From CAWJLS01 sp963843755 (GTDB lineage Bacteria; Acidobacteriota; Thermoanaerobaculia; Multivoradales; DATKCC01): a stretch of DNA of 64,000 nt. Location of the stretch: assembly GCA_963843755.1 (NCBI GenBank), contig CAWJLS010000007.1:620001-684000 (forward strand), in the 5' to 3' direction. The notes under the pieces are model-generated. The model did not search any database and had not been told where the DNA came from. It worked only from the letters and a program-made list of their open reading frames with translations. Both the position numbers and the translations under genes were made by a program. The stretch's first letter is position 1. Every line of letters begins with the position of its first letter. Below are positions 1 through 8,350 of the stretch, piece after piece.

Positions 1-1
1 C

Positions 2-1480
2 CCGCTCGGCAGCGCGTTCGTCTACTACCCGGCGTCCTGGGTCCTCGGGCTGCTCGCCCTGCTCGGCGTGCTGGTGGTCGCCGTCATCGCCCTGGGGGTC
101 TCCCGGCGGCGGATCGGCCTCGGCCGGACGCTGCTCGGCGTGGTGCTGGGGATCGTCGTTCTGGTGGTCCTGGGCGGCGTCTTCCTGGTGCTTCGCGGCC
201 TGCTCTTCCCGCTGCGCTACGACTTCTGGATCTGGGGGACGGGCTCGTCGGTGGCCTGGACCGAGCTCGGGGCGACCCTCCTCGCCCTGGGCGCCGCCAT
301 CGCCCTGCTGCGTCTCGCCGGCCGGTTCGGCCGCCCGGGGGACGCGACCGCCGCGGGCCTGGTGCTCTGGCTGGTGGTGACGGCGGCGGTCTCGGTGGTC
401 GCTCCGGGCGCCAGCTACCTGTTCATGGTGCCGCTCCTGTTCCAGATCCTCGCGGTGGGCGCGCTCTTCCTGCGCGCCGGGGCCAGCGACGAACAGGAGG
501 ACGCTCCGATGGGGGTTCTCCCCCTGGCCCTCCTGGTGCTCGCCGCCGTGGTGACGGCGCTGGTCTGGGCACCGACCCTGTCGCTGATCGCCGTCGGGCT
601 GCAGGCGCCGGGCGTCCTGGTGCTGGTGGTGCTTTCGGCCCTGCTCCTGGCCTTCCTGGCGCCCCAGGTGGAGGTGCTCTCCGGGACCCGGCCCCGCTGG
701 GCGGTGCCGGTGCTGCTGGTGGTGGCCGGGCTGGCGGTGATCGTGGCCGTGCGCTCGGCCTCGGCGTTCGGGCCGGAGAACCCGCGTCCGACCAACCTGA
801 TCTACGTCCTCGACGCCGACCGGGGCGAGGCCGTGTGGGCGTCGCTCAAGCCGAAGCCGGACGAGTGGACCGGCAAGGTCCTCCCCGAGACACCCGAGAT
901 GCGGGCGTTGCCGGAGTTCCTGGGCCGGGACGGCAAGCTCGCCACCGGGCCGGCCCCGGTGCTGCCTCTGGCCGAGCCGAGCCTCCAGCTCCTGGGCTCG
1001 GACGCGGGCGTGACCCATCTGCGGGTCGTGCCGCCGGCCGGCGCCGCCCGGGTCCGCATCCTGCTCTCTCCGCGCTCTGCGGTCGAGGGGGTGTCGATCG
1101 CCGGACGGGAGGCGGAGCTGGCGGGCGCCGACGCCTCCGACGCGCCGTACGTCCTGACCTACTTCGCGCCGCCGACCGAAGGCGTCGACCTCGACGTGAC
1201 CACGGCCGATCCCAAGGCGCTCCAGGTGGCCGTCGCCGGCCAGTGGTGGGGCGTGCCCACCGCCGATCAGGGCGGACCGGGACCGAAGCCGGAGGGCTAC
1301 ATGCAGGCGCCGTGGCCGTTCGACGCCGACACCACCCTGGTCCGCCGTGCCTGGAGTGTCGGCGATCTGAGCGATGCCGGCGATCTCGCGCCTCCCAGCG
1401 ACTCCGCCGAGGGCATGGCGGACGACGGGGCGGGTGATGCGTCCGACGCGGGCGCCAGCGACGGCGCGTCGGCGGGCTGA
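2..1480 (+). CDS. C-terminal part of an M28-type integral membrane metallopeptidase (5' truncated by window edge)
   Basis: The frame is open from the first bases, so the true start lies outside the window; 492 residues are visible. The first ~250 residues form several hydrophobic membrane segments separated by short Arg-rich loops. The last ~220 form a soluble, probably extracytoplasmic domain, ending in an Asp/Ala/Gly/Ser-rich low-complexity tail. The layout of a multi-spanning region followed by a beta-rich domain with 'YVLTYFAPPTEG' and 'GQWWGVP' resembles the C-terminal half of large M28 (Fxna/ER-metallopeptidase-like) membrane proteins. In that case the zinc peptidase domain would be upstream of the window and cannot be checked. 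Membrane protein is secure from the sequence; the M28 assignment is inference from resemblance. Alternative: an unrelated polytopic membrane protein. Confidence 0.6.
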   Translation, partial: PLGSAFVYYPASWVLGLLALLGVLVVAVIALGVSRRRIGLGRTLLGVVLGIVVLVVLGGVFLVLRGLLFPLRYDFWIWGTGSSVAWTELGATLLALGAAIALLRLAGRFGRPGDATAAGLVLWLVVTAAVSVVAPGASYLFMVPLLFQILAVGALFLRAGASDEQEDAPMGVLPLALLVLAAVVTALVWAPTLSLIAVGLQAPGVLVLVVLSALLLAFLAPQVEVLSGTRPRWAVPVLLVVAGLAVIVAVRSASAFGPENPRPTNLIYVLDADRGEAVWASLKPKPDEWTGKVLPETPEMRALPEFLGRDGKLATGPAPVLPLAEPSLQLLGSDAGVTHLRVVPPAGAARVRILLSPRSAVEGVSIAGREAELAGADASDAPYVLTYFAPPTEGVDLDVTTADPKALQVAVAGQWWGVPTADQGGPGPKPEGYMQAPWPFDADTTLVRRAWSVGDLSDAGDLAPPSDSAEGMADDGAGDASDAGASDGASAG

Positions 1481-1541
1481 GAACGACGCCGGTCGCCTGC
1501 CACCGGCACCCGCGGTGGTGGTGACGGAGCGGCGGTTGCGT

Positions 1542-1547
1542 TAAAGT
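1542..1547 (+). promoter_or_regulatory. Possible -10 element (TAAAGT) before the TPR gene
   Basis: TAAAGT lies in a short AT-richer patch between the M28-like gene and the TPR gene, 92 nt before its ATG. No convincing -35 is seen. A 6-bp inverted repeat (CCACCG/CGGTGG, 1500-1518) precedes it and may belong to the 3' end of the upstream gene. Confidence 0.25.
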
Positions 1548-1639
1548 AACGCCCCGCCGGTCCGCGACCCGGACTGAGCTGTGTCCACCCTTCATGCATT
1601 GCACCGGCAAGCGCCGGATATCTGTCGAGAGGATCGAGG

Positions 1640-2419
1640 ATGAGCGACCGCCTGACGCGCAAGGAGATGAAGCGCCGAGACCACTTCCAGTTGGCCATGA
1701 CGGGCGTTCTGGACTGGATCCAGACGCATCGCAAGCAGATCGTGCTCGGCTTCGTGGTGGTGGTGCTGGCGGTGATCGCTGGCGTGGCCTGGACTTTCTG
1801 GAGCGCCAACCGGGAAGGGCACGCCCAGGCGCTGCTGGCCGACGCCATCGACGCCTACGGGGCCCCGGTGGGAGACCAGAGCGCCGACGGCTCCGCGGCC
1901 TCCGCCAAGGACGACGACGGGCCGCATTTCGCCACCGACGACGCCCGGCGGGCCAAGGCCAAGGAGCTCTTCGACGAGGTGCGTGACCGCTACGGCTCGA
2001 GCGACGCGGCCGGCGTCGCGGAGGTCTACCTGGGCAAGATCGCCGAGGAGGAGGGGGACGCGGACCGCGCCCGCGAGCTGTGGCAGGACTTCCTGGACGA
2101 CGCCCCCTCGACCGCCCTCGCCGCCGACGTCCAGATCAACCTGTTCGAGCTCGACCGGGCCAACGGCAAGGCCCAGGAAGTCGCCACCACGCTCGAAGGG
2201 ATGCTCGCCCAGGACACCAAGCCGCTGCCGGAGGACGTGATCCTCTTCCAGCTCGCCACCACCCTGGAGCAGCTCGGGCGCGGCCAGGAGGCGACGGAGC
2301 GCTACCAGCAGATCGTCGACGAGCACAAGAGCTCGCCCTACGTGTCCGAAGCGCGCAGCAAGCTGGCCGCCTCGTCGGGCGCCGGCGGCGCGACGCCGAG
2401 CTTCCAGCTCCCCTCCTGA
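1640..2419 (+). CDS. Membrane-anchored tetratricopeptide protein, YfgM-like
   Basis: A 259-residue protein with a charged cytoplasmic N-terminus, one transmembrane segment at about residues 34-55, then a long helical region with tetratricopeptide-like repeats ('AGVAEVYLGKIAEEEGD', 'FQLATTLEQLGRGQEA'). This is the architecture of YfgM / ancillary SecYEG subunit proteins (TPR_21 family), which sit at the translocon and hand exported proteins to periplasmic chaperones. A Ser/Asp-rich insert at about residues 78-100 looks like a disordered linker. The ATG is preceded by a purine-rich GAGAGGATCGAGG stretch. The next gene begins 23 nt after the stop, so co-transcription with the phosphorylase is likely. 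The fold assignment is good; the exact role is inferred. Confidence 0.75.
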   Translation: MSDRLTRKEMKRRDHFQLAMTGVLDWIQTHRKQIVLGFVVVVLAVIAGVAWTFWSANREGHAQALLADAIDAYGAPVGDQSADGSAASAKDDDGPHFATDDARRAKAKELFDEVRDRYGSSDAAGVAEVYLGKIAEEEGDADRARELWQDFLDDAPSTALAADVQINLFELDRANGKAQEVATTLEGMLAQDTKPLPEDVILFQLATTLEQLGRGQEATERYQQIVDEHKSSPYVSEARSKLAASSGAGGATPSFQLPS

Positions 2420-2442
2420 GCGGCGTCGCCGGACGGCACGCC

Positions 2443-3723
2443 ATGCTGATCGGTTCGGTCCTCGACCGGCTGCGGGCCGGTCGCACCCTCGGCGACGACG
2501 AGCTGCGCGCGGCGGTCGCCGGCGCGGCGGACGGTAGCTGGGCCGACGCCCAGCTCGGCGCCTTCCTCATGGGCGTCGCCGTGCGCGGCCTCGACGTCCA
2601 CCAGACCGGCGTGCTCACCCGGGCCATGCTCGGGTCGGGCGAGCGCTGGGACCTGGGCGACGACGTTCCCCTCCTGGGCGACAAGCACTCGACGGGCGGC
2701 GTCGGCGACAAGGTGTCGCTGGTGCTCGGGCCGCTGCTCGCGGCCTGCGGCCGTCCGGTCGCCATGCTCACCGGCCGCGGCCTCGGCCACACCGGCGGAA
2801 CCGCCGACAAGCTGGAGTCGATCCCCGGCCTCACCCTGGAGCTCGGACGCGCACGGACCGTCGAGCTGCTGCGCTCCATCGGCCTGGCGATCGGCGTCGC
2901 CACGGAGCGGATCGCCCCGGCCGACCGCATCCTCTACGGGCTGCGCGACGTCACCGGCACGGTGCGCTCGATCCCTCTCGTGGTGGCGAGCATCCTGTCG
3001 AAGAAGCTGGCCACCGGCGCCCGGGCGCTGGTGCTCGACGTCAAGGTGGGCAGCGGCGCGTTCTTCCCGGAGCGCGAGGACGGCCGGGCGCTGGCCGGTC
3101 GGCTGGTCGAGACCGCCCGCGAGCTCGGCCTGCCGGCGGGGGCCCTGCTGACCGACATGAGCCAGCCGCTCGGCCGCTGGGCCGGCCACACCGTCGAGGT
3201 GCAGGAGTCGATCGACTGCCTGTCCGGCGACGGCCCGGACGACCTCACCGAGCTGACCCTGCTCCAGGCGGAGGAGCTGGCCCGGCTGGTCGGCGCGCCG
3301 CTCGAGCGGTCCGCGCTGGAGCGGGCGATCGCCTCCGGCGCGGCGCGGGAGCGGTTCGACCGTTGGGCCGCCCTCCAGGGGGCCGAGCCGTCGTGGCTGG
3401 CGGACCCGGGGCTGGCCGTGGCGCCGGAAGAGGTGGTGCTGGAGGCCAGCCGTGGGGGCGTCCTCGAGGCGGTGGACACCGAGGGTCTCGGGCTGGTTCT
3501 GGCCGCCGCCGGCGGTGGCCGGGTGCGGCCCGGCGACCGGATCGACCCGGAAGTCGCCCTGGCCACCGAGGCGCGTCTCGGCGACCGGGTGGAGGCGGGG
3601 CAGCCGCTGGCGCGGCTCTACCTGCGGCGCCGTGACGAGCGCCTCGCGGAGCGGGCGCGGAGCTGCTTCGTGGTGGGGGAGAGCGGCGAGGCGCCGCCGC
3701 TGGTCTACGAACGGATCGAGTAG
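2443..3723 (+). CDS. pdp: Pyrimidine-nucleoside (thymidine) phosphorylase
   Basis: This 426-residue protein matches the usual ~430 length of nucleoside phosphorylase family 2. It cleaves thymidine or uridine with phosphate to free base and (deoxy)ribose-1-phosphate, in the cytosolic pyrimidine salvage pathway. Visible signatures are the phosphate-binding loop 'DKHSTGGVGDKVS' near residue 80 and the family hallmark 'GRGLGHTGGTADKLESIPG' near residue 110. Further on is 'DVKVGSGAFF', where the Lys binds substrate. The C-terminal barrel-sandwich region ends in 'AGQPLARLYLR'. ATG 2443 gives the standard N-terminus; longer upstream readings in this frame run through the previous gene and are rejected. 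Whether it prefers thymidine (deoA) or both nucleosides (pdp) cannot be decided here. Confidence 0.92.
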   Translation: MLIGSVLDRLRAGRTLGDDELRAAVAGAADGSWADAQLGAFLMGVAVRGLDVHQTGVLTRAMLGSGERWDLGDDVPLLGDKHSTGGVGDKVSLVLGPLLAACGRPVAMLTGRGLGHTGGTADKLESIPGLTLELGRARTVELLRSIGLAIGVATERIAPADRILYGLRDVTGTVRSIPLVVASILSKKLATGARALVLDVKVGSGAFFPEREDGRALAGRLVETARELGLPAGALLTDMSQPLGRWAGHTVEVQESIDCLSGDGPDDLTELTLLQAEELARLVGAPLERSALERAIASGAARERFDRWAALQGAEPSWLADPGLAVAPEEVVLEASRGGVLEAVDTEGLGLVLAAAGGGRVRPGDRIDPEVALATEARLGDRVEAGQPLARLYLRRRDERLAERARSCFVVGESGEAPPLVYERIE

Positions 3724-3747
3724 GTCAGGATCGCCGCCGGCCCGCCC

Positions 3748-4827
3748 TCAGGGCTCGATGGACCAGGGGACCGTCTCCCGCGGCCGGTCGGGGCCGGGGA
3801 CCACGTCGAGGCCGCCCGGTCCGGCGTCGAGCACCGCCGGCTCCGCCGAGCCGCCCGTCTCGATCGACGCCCGCGCGGTGGTGCGCAGGTTCTCGTCCAG
3901 CCTGAGCACCTTCCAGACGCCGGAGCGGGCGTCGCGGTAGATCATCAGGCTGCCGGAGCCGTCCGCGGCGGGGTCGAAGCGCGGGAAGAGGGAGCCGATG
4001 GGGGCGAACGGCTCGGGGGTGCTCCAGGCGCCGTCGTCGAAGTGGGACATGACCAGCCGGTAGCCGCCGGACTCGTAGCGGCTCCAGACGGCGACCGGCC
4101 GTCCGCCGAGGACGGTGACCGCGGGGGTGATGTCCGGCACCCAGTTGTCCTTCGCCACCGGCCGCGGCTCGGACCAGGAGCGATCCTCGTAGCGGCTCCA
4201 GACGATCTCGTCGTCCGAGCCGTCGAAGGCGCTCCACAGGGCGAGGAACGAGCCGTCGCCCAGCGCCGTGGCGGCGAGGGCGATCTGGCTACCCTCGCCC
4301 GGCGGCGCGACCACCTCGGTCGGCCCCCAGTGGTCGCCCTGGAACTCCGAGTAGAGGACCTGAGTGGTGCGCGGCCCGTCGCCCGCCAGCCACAGCAGCC
4401 CTTCGAGGGAGCCGTCCTCGACCAGGGGGGTCGGCTCCGAGACGTAGTGCCCGCCGGGGGTCGGCGTCACCAGCCGCTCCGGCTCGCCCCAGGTGAGGCT
4501 CTCCGGAGAGTCCGCGCGGCCGAGCAGGTCGGCGTGGATCAGCAGCAGGGCGGAGTCGTTGCGGACTCCGGCGGCGATGCAGCCGCCTTCCGCGGACTTG
4601 ACCGAGCGGAAGCGGACCCCGGCGGCGAGTGGCAGCTCCAGCTCCGCGCCCGAGACGGCCGCGACGCGCAACGACTGGACGCCGGAGACCAGGCTGACCG
4701 CCGGGACCGTTCCGCGGGCCGCCGCGGAGCCGAGGAGGGCCCCCACCAGAAGGGCCAGGAGGACCGGGAAGGTCCTCGCGGTGGGAGCCGTGCGGGCAGG
4801 CCGGCGCGCGGCCCGAGCCCCGAGCAC
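3748..4827 (-). CDS. Secreted beta-propeller-like protein of unknown function
   Basis: Minus-strand gene convergent with the phosphorylase gene. From GTG 4827 it encodes 359 residues, beginning with an Arg-rich stretch and a hydrophobic export signal ending near 'GALLGSAAARG'. The mature part contains repeated ~45-60-residue units built around a Trp-Ser/Thr core ('EIVWSRYEDRSWSEP', 'AVWSRYESGGYRLVMSHFDD', 'GAWSTPEPF'), like sialidase/BNR-type beta-propeller blades. No catalytic Arg triad of true sialidases is recognisable, so no enzymatic activity is claimed. The frame stays open upstream to an ATG at 5010, but the added residues are Pro/Arg/Ser-rich and lie upstream of the signal peptide, so the GTG is preferred. 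The start is uncertain. Confidence 0.55.
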   Translation of the reverse strand: MLGARAARRPARTAPTARTFPVLLALLVGALLGSAAARGTVPAVSLVSGVQSLRVAAVSGAELELPLAAGVRFRSVKSAEGGCIAAGVRNDSALLLIHADLLGRADSPESLTWGEPERLVTPTPGGHYVSEPTPLVEDGSLEGLLWLAGDGPRTTQVLYSEFQGDHWGPTEVVAPPGEGSQIALAATALGDGSFLALWSAFDGSDDEIVWSRYEDRSWSEPRPVAKDNWVPDITPAVTVLGGRPVAVWSRYESGGYRLVMSHFDDGAWSTPEPFAPIGSLFPRFDPAADGSGSLMIYRDARSGVWKVLRLDENLRTTARASIETGGSAEPAVLDAGPGGLDVVPGPDRPRETVPWSIEP

Positions 4828-4991
4828 AGCCTGAGGCGGGGCCGGAGCTGGCCTTGGTGCCGAGGGACCAGGGGTCGCCTCACGCGCGCAGAGGGTGCAG
4901 GTCGATGAGGCTGTTGCTCGGAGCGCGGGAAAGATCACGGGGCCGCCTTGGATCTGGATCGGGGAGGATCGGGATCGGATGGGTCGGGCTG

Positions 4992-5021
4992 ATGGTAAGT
5001 GGCTCCGCAACCGCCTGTCAA
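4992..5021 (-). promoter_or_regulatory. Sigma-70-like promoter for the minus-strand beta-propeller gene
   Basis: On the minus strand a perfect -35 hexamer TTGACA (5021-5016) is followed after 18 nt by TACCAT (4997-4992, four of six consensus bases). It lies ~165 nt before the chosen GTG start and would place transcription start near 4985, downstream of the competing ATG at 5010. That supports the shorter protein. Confidence 0.45.
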
Positions 5022-5083
5022 TCGTCCGTCTCGCCCGCCGCCCGGCGCCGGCCGCCCCGATCGAGGCCCGTCGAGGTCAGGGG

Positions 5084-5089
5084 TATCAT
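5084..5089 (+). promoter_or_regulatory. -10 element TATCAT immediately upstream of cinA
   Basis: TATCAT ends 9 nt before the cinA ATG, with no Shine-Dalgarno between them. Transcription would begin within 2-3 nt of the start codon, giving a leaderless mRNA. A weak -35 match (TCGAGG) sits 17 nt upstream. Confidence 0.45.
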
Positions 5090-5098
5090 CTCTCCACC

Positions 5099-6346
5099 AT
5101 GCGCGCCGCGATCCTCGCCGTCGGGACCGAGCTCCTGAGCACCGACCGTCTCGACACCAACTCGCTCCGCCTGACCGAGGCGCTGGAGCGCTACGGCATC
5201 GACCTCGAGCGCAAGCTGGTGGTCGGCGACCGGCGGGGTGCCCTGGCCGAGGCGATCGGCGCCCTGGTCGCCGGCCACGACCTGGTCCTGATCACCGGCG
5301 GCCTCGGCCCGACCACCGACGACCTCACCCGGGAGGCGGCCGCCGAGGCGCTCGGCCGGACCCTGACCCTCGACGAGGCGATCGTCGACGAGCTGCGCGA
5401 GCGGTTCCGCGCGTTCGGCCGCACGATGCCCGACGTCAACCGGCGCCAGGCCATGGTCCCCTCGGGGGAGACCGAGGTGATCCCGAACCGGCGGGGGAGC
5501 GCTCCCGGCCTGCGGCTGGTCGAGCCGTCGGGGACGACCGTCTTCCTCTTCCCCGGCGTGCCGAACGAGCTCGAGGGGATGATCGAGACCCACCTCGAGC
5601 CGTGGCTCGAAGAGCGTTCGGGCGGGCGGCAGAGCGAGCGGATCGAGCTCAAGGTCGCCGGCATGCCCGAGTCCGAGGTGGAGGAGCGCATCGCCCCGGC
5701 CTACGACGAGCTCGGCCGGGAGGCGATCTCGGTGCTCGCCGGGGCGGCGGAGGTGCTGGTGCGGGCGACGGCGGTGGGCACCGAGCCCGAGCGGCGAGAG
5801 GTGCTCGAACGGGCCGAGGCGCGGCTCGCCGGGCTGCTCGGCGAGGCGGTGTTCACCCACCGGGCCGACGAGACCCTGGAGGCGGTGGTCGGCCGCCTGC
5901 TCGCCGAGCGGAGCGAGACCCTGGTCACCGCGGAGTCGTGCACCGGCGGCCTGGTGGCCGAGCGGATCACCCGGGTGCCCGGCTCGAGCGCCTACTTCCT
6001 GGGCGGGGCGGTGGTCTACACCGATCGGCTGAAGCGGGAGCTGCTCGGCGTCTCGCCGGAGCTCCTGGCCGAGCACGGCGCGGTCAGCGAGCCGGTGGCG
6101 CGGGCGATGGCGAGCGGCGCCCGCGAGGCCCTGGGCGCCGACTGGTCGCTCGCCATCACCGGTATCGCCGGCCCGACCGGCGGCAGCGAGGCCAAGCCGG
6201 TGGGGACGGTGCACCTGGCCTGGGCCGGCCCGGGCGGCGTCAGCCACCGCCGGGTGCGGTTCCTCGGCGACCGGGACCGGGTCCGCCGGCTGTCGGCCCA
6301 GGTGGCGCTCGAGGGGCTGCGGCGCAGGCTGGTCGCCGATGGCTGA
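5099..6346 (+). CDS. cinA: CinA: competence/damage-inducible protein / nicotinamide-nucleotide amidohydrolase
   Basis: The 415-residue protein has the standard two-domain CinA layout. The N-terminal MoaB/MogA-like domain (about 1-170) begins 'AILAVGTELL' and carries 'LVLITGGLGPTTDDLTREA'. The C-terminal PncC-type amidohydrolase domain (about 255-415) carries 'TAESCTGGLVAERITRVPGS' and 'ITGIAGPTGGS'. The PncC domain deamidates nicotinamide mononucleotide to nicotinate mononucleotide (pyridine nucleotide salvage), and the N-terminal domain in the family has ADP-ribose pyrophosphatase activity. The stop codon lies inside an 18-bp tandem repeat that also supplies the start of the overlapping thpR gene (8-nt overlap), so the two are probably co-translated. 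Confidence 0.93.
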   Translation: MRAAILAVGTELLSTDRLDTNSLRLTEALERYGIDLERKLVVGDRRGALAEAIGALVAGHDLVLITGGLGPTTDDLTREAAAEALGRTLTLDEAIVDELRERFRAFGRTMPDVNRRQAMVPSGETEVIPNRRGSAPGLRLVEPSGTTVFLFPGVPNELEGMIETHLEPWLEERSGGRQSERIELKVAGMPESEVEERIAPAYDELGREAISVLAGAAEVLVRATAVGTEPERREVLERAEARLAGLLGEAVFTHRADETLEAVVGRLLAERSETLVTAESCTGGLVAERITRVPGSSAYFLGGAVVYTDRLKRELLGVSPELLAEHGAVSEPVARAMASGAREALGADWSLAITGIAGPTGGSEAKPVGTVHLAWAGPGGVSHRRVRFLGDRDRVRRLSAQVALEGLRRRLVADG

Positions 6347-7025
6347 AGGCTCTTTGACGGCTGAGGGCTCTTTGACGGCTGAAGGCTCTCCCGACGCGGC
6401 GGGCGCTCTCCGGCTGTTCGTGGCGCTCGACCTGCCGGTCGCCCATCGTCGGGAGGTCGTCCGGCGCGCGGGCTCCCTGCGGGGGGAGCTGCCGCCGGCG
6501 CGCTGGGTGAAGGCGGAGGCCATGCACCTGACCCTGGTGTTCCTGGGGGACACGCCGCCGCGCCTCCTGGACCCGCTGAGCGCCGCTCTCGCCCCGGCCT
6601 TCGCGGCCTCGGTGCCGTTCGATCTCGTCCTCTCCGGCGGCGGTACGTTCCCGCCTCGCGGTCCGGCGCGGGCCGCCTGGGTCGCCGTCCATGGTGTCGA
6701 GGTGGCCGGGGCCGTCGAAGCGGGGGGCGGCGGCGCGACGGCGCTGGTTGCGCTCCAGGGCCGGGTCGCCGACGCCGTGGCGGACGCCCTCGAACGTCCG
6801 GCCGAGCGCAAGCGGTACCACCCCCACGTCACCGTGGCGCGCCCCCGCCGCCCCTGGAACCGGTCGGCGGTCGAGCGCTTCGCCGCGGCGTTCGAGACGC
6901 CGGTGGCCGAGCCGTTCCGGGTCGGCGAAGGGGTGCTGTACCGGAGCCGCCTCGATCCGGGAGGGGCGATCTACACTCCGCTGGAGCGGTTCCCGTTGGC
7001 AGCGCCACGAGAGGAGACATCTTGA
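6339..7025 (+). CDS. thpR: RNA 2',3'-cyclic phosphodiesterase (2H phosphoesterase)
   Basis: A 228-residue 2H-superfamily protein (LigT/ThpR) that opens 2',3'-cyclic phosphate ends of RNA to 2'-phosphates. Both HxT signature motifs are present: 'HLTLVFLG' with His63 and 'HPHVTVAR' with His163. The core begins at 'LRLFVALDLP' near residue 23. The first ~18 residues are an extra N-terminal extension made of three copies of a six-residue unit (AEGSLT, AEGSLT, AEGSPD), encoded by a tandem DNA repeat. The conserved core could instead start at an internal GTG (about 6420). It overlaps cinA by 8 nt upstream and gpsA by 4 nt (TTGA) downstream, so three genes form one translational unit. Confidence 0.88.
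   Translation: MAEGSLTAEGSLTAEGSPDAAGALRLFVALDLPVAHRREVVRRAGSLRGELPPARWVKAEAMHLTLVFLGDTPPRLLDPLSAALAPAFAASVPFDLVLSGGGTFPPRGPARAAWVAVHGVEVAGAVEAGGGGATALVALQGRVADAVADALERPAERKRYHPHVTVARPRRPWNRSAVERFAAAFETPVAEPFRVGEGVLYRSRLDPGGAIYTPLERFPLAAPREETS
6341..6394 (+). repeat. 18-bp tandem repeat across the cinA-thpR junction
   Basis: Two near-identical 18-bp copies (6341-6358, 6359-6376; one base differs) and a third copy conserved over its first 13 bases (6377-6394). Each copy begins GGCTGA, so the cinA stop codon is repeated in frame three times while the thpR frame reads through. Confidence 0.85.
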
Positions 7026-8044
7026 CTGAGACACCGATCGGAATTCTCGGAGCCGGCTCCTGGGGCACCGCCCTCGCCGTCCACCTGGCGGAGCACGGCG
7101 GCCACCCGGTGCGCCTCTGGTGCCGGCGGGCCGAGCTCGCCCGGTCGCTGGCCGAGGGCCGGCAGAACCCGGACTACCTGCCGGAGGTGGAGCTGCCGCC
7201 GGCGGTCGAGCCGACCGCGGCGCTCGAGGCGATCGCCGTCTGCGACCCGGTGCTCGTGGTGGTGCCGTCCCACGGCTTCCGCGAGGTGTTGCGGGAGCTC
7301 CTGCCGCTGACCGCCGCCGGGCGCCCGGTGCGTCTGGTCTCGTCGACCAAAGGGATCGAGACCGAGACCATGGCGCGCATGAGCCAGGTGGGGTTCGAGG
7401 AGGGGATGGCCGCCGACCGGGACGTGCGCTTCGGTGTCCTCTCCGGCCCCACGTTCGCCGCCGAGCTCGCCCGCGGCGTGCCGAGCGCCGCCGTCATCGC
7501 GTCCGAGCACGAGGAGCTGGCGGCGGAGCTGCGCGAGCGCCTGGCGACGCCCCGCCTGCGCCTCTACTCGTCGTCCGACGTGGTCGGCGTCGAGCTCGGC
7601 GGAACCGCCAAGAACGTCATCGCCATCGCCGCCGGCATCGTCAGCGGCCTCGGCTTCGGCCACAACACCCTCGCGGCGCTGATCACGCGCGGCCTGCACG
7701 AGGTCACCCGCCTGGGCATCGCCTACGGCGGCCAGGCGCGGAGCTTCGCCGGCCTCGCCGGCCTCGGCGACCTGGTGCTGACCTGTACCGGAGGGCTGTC
7801 GCGCAACCGCCGGATCGGCCTCGAGCTGGCCCAGGGCAAGACGCTCCAGCAGATCCAGTCCGGGACCCACATGGTCGCCGAGGGCATCCGCAACTCGCTG
7901 TCGATCTCGAAGCTCGCCGCCGAGCGCAAGGTGGAGATGCCGATCACCGAGCAGATGGTGGAGGTGCTCTACCAGGAGAAGAGCCCGAGCCGGGCGCTCG
8001 AGGAGCTGATGACGCGCGAGCTGAAGGAAGAGGCCGCGCTCTAG
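7022..8044 (+). CDS. gpsA: Glycerol-3-phosphate dehydrogenase [NAD(P)+]
   Basis: 340 residues, typical GpsA length. It reduces dihydroxyacetone phosphate to sn-glycerol-3-phosphate for phospholipid synthesis in the cytosol. The Rossmann motif 'GILGAGSWGTALAVHL' opens the protein; 'VSSTKGIE' and 'GPTFAAELARG' follow, and the catalytic Lys lies in 'GGTAKNVIAIAAG'. The C-terminal helical domain contains 'LAGLGDLVLTCTG' and 'RNRRIG', the glycerol-phosphate site. Translation starts at TTG 7022, in a TTGA overlap with the thpR stop, behind a good Shine-Dalgarno (GAGAGGAG). The start is fixed by the position of the Rossmann motif. Confidence 0.95.
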   Translation: MTETPIGILGAGSWGTALAVHLAEHGGHPVRLWCRRAELARSLAEGRQNPDYLPEVELPPAVEPTAALEAIAVCDPVLVVVPSHGFREVLRELLPLTAAGRPVRLVSSTKGIETETMARMSQVGFEEGMAADRDVRFGVLSGPTFAAELARGVPSAAVIASEHEELAAELRERLATPRLRLYSSSDVVGVELGGTAKNVIAIAAGIVSGLGFGHNTLAALITRGLHEVTRLGIAYGGQARSFAGLAGLGDLVLTCTGGLSRNRRIGLELAQGKTLQQIQSGTHMVAEGIRNSLSISKLAAERKVEMPITEQMVEVLYQEKSPSRALEELMTRELKEEAAL

Positions 8045-8104
8045 CCGGATCGCCTCCCGACTCCCGACTCCGCACTCCCGGCCGCGGTCGCCGACGGGGC
8101 CGGG

Positions 8105-8296
8105 CTACCGCCGGAAGCCGCGCACCAGGACCACCGCCGAGGCGATCCAGATGAAGGCCCACATCATCACCACGTAGAGCGGCCGCGAGACGTAGCTCGC
8201 CTCGGCGTGGAGCAGCGCCGGCACGGTGACGATCAGGCCCCAGGTGGCGAACCCCAGGGCGACGAGCAGCAGGAGCCTCATCGCGGTGCGTCCCAT
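8105..8296 (-). CDS. Small two-segment membrane protein, unknown function
   Basis: A 63-residue protein with two hydrophobic segments (about residues 5-28 and 38-58) and an Arg-rich C-terminus ('VLVRGFRR'), suggesting a helical hairpin in the inner membrane. The ATG is preceded by a Shine-Dalgarno-like AGAGAGGA. A second ATG five codons in (8281) is also possible. It lies 54 nt downstream of the DHH phosphoesterase on the same strand, so the two are probably co-transcribed. I do not recognise a family. Coding is supported by the hydrophobic pattern and ribosome-binding site but remains moderate because of the size. Confidence 0.55.
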   Translation of the reverse strand: MGRTAMRLLLLVALGFATWGLIVTVPALLHAEASYVSRPLYVVMMWAFIWIASAVVLVRGFRR

Positions 8297-8350
8297 CGGT
8301 CCTCTCTTTCGTCCTCTTGTCGGTCCCTGGCCGGCGGCTCGGCGACCGGC

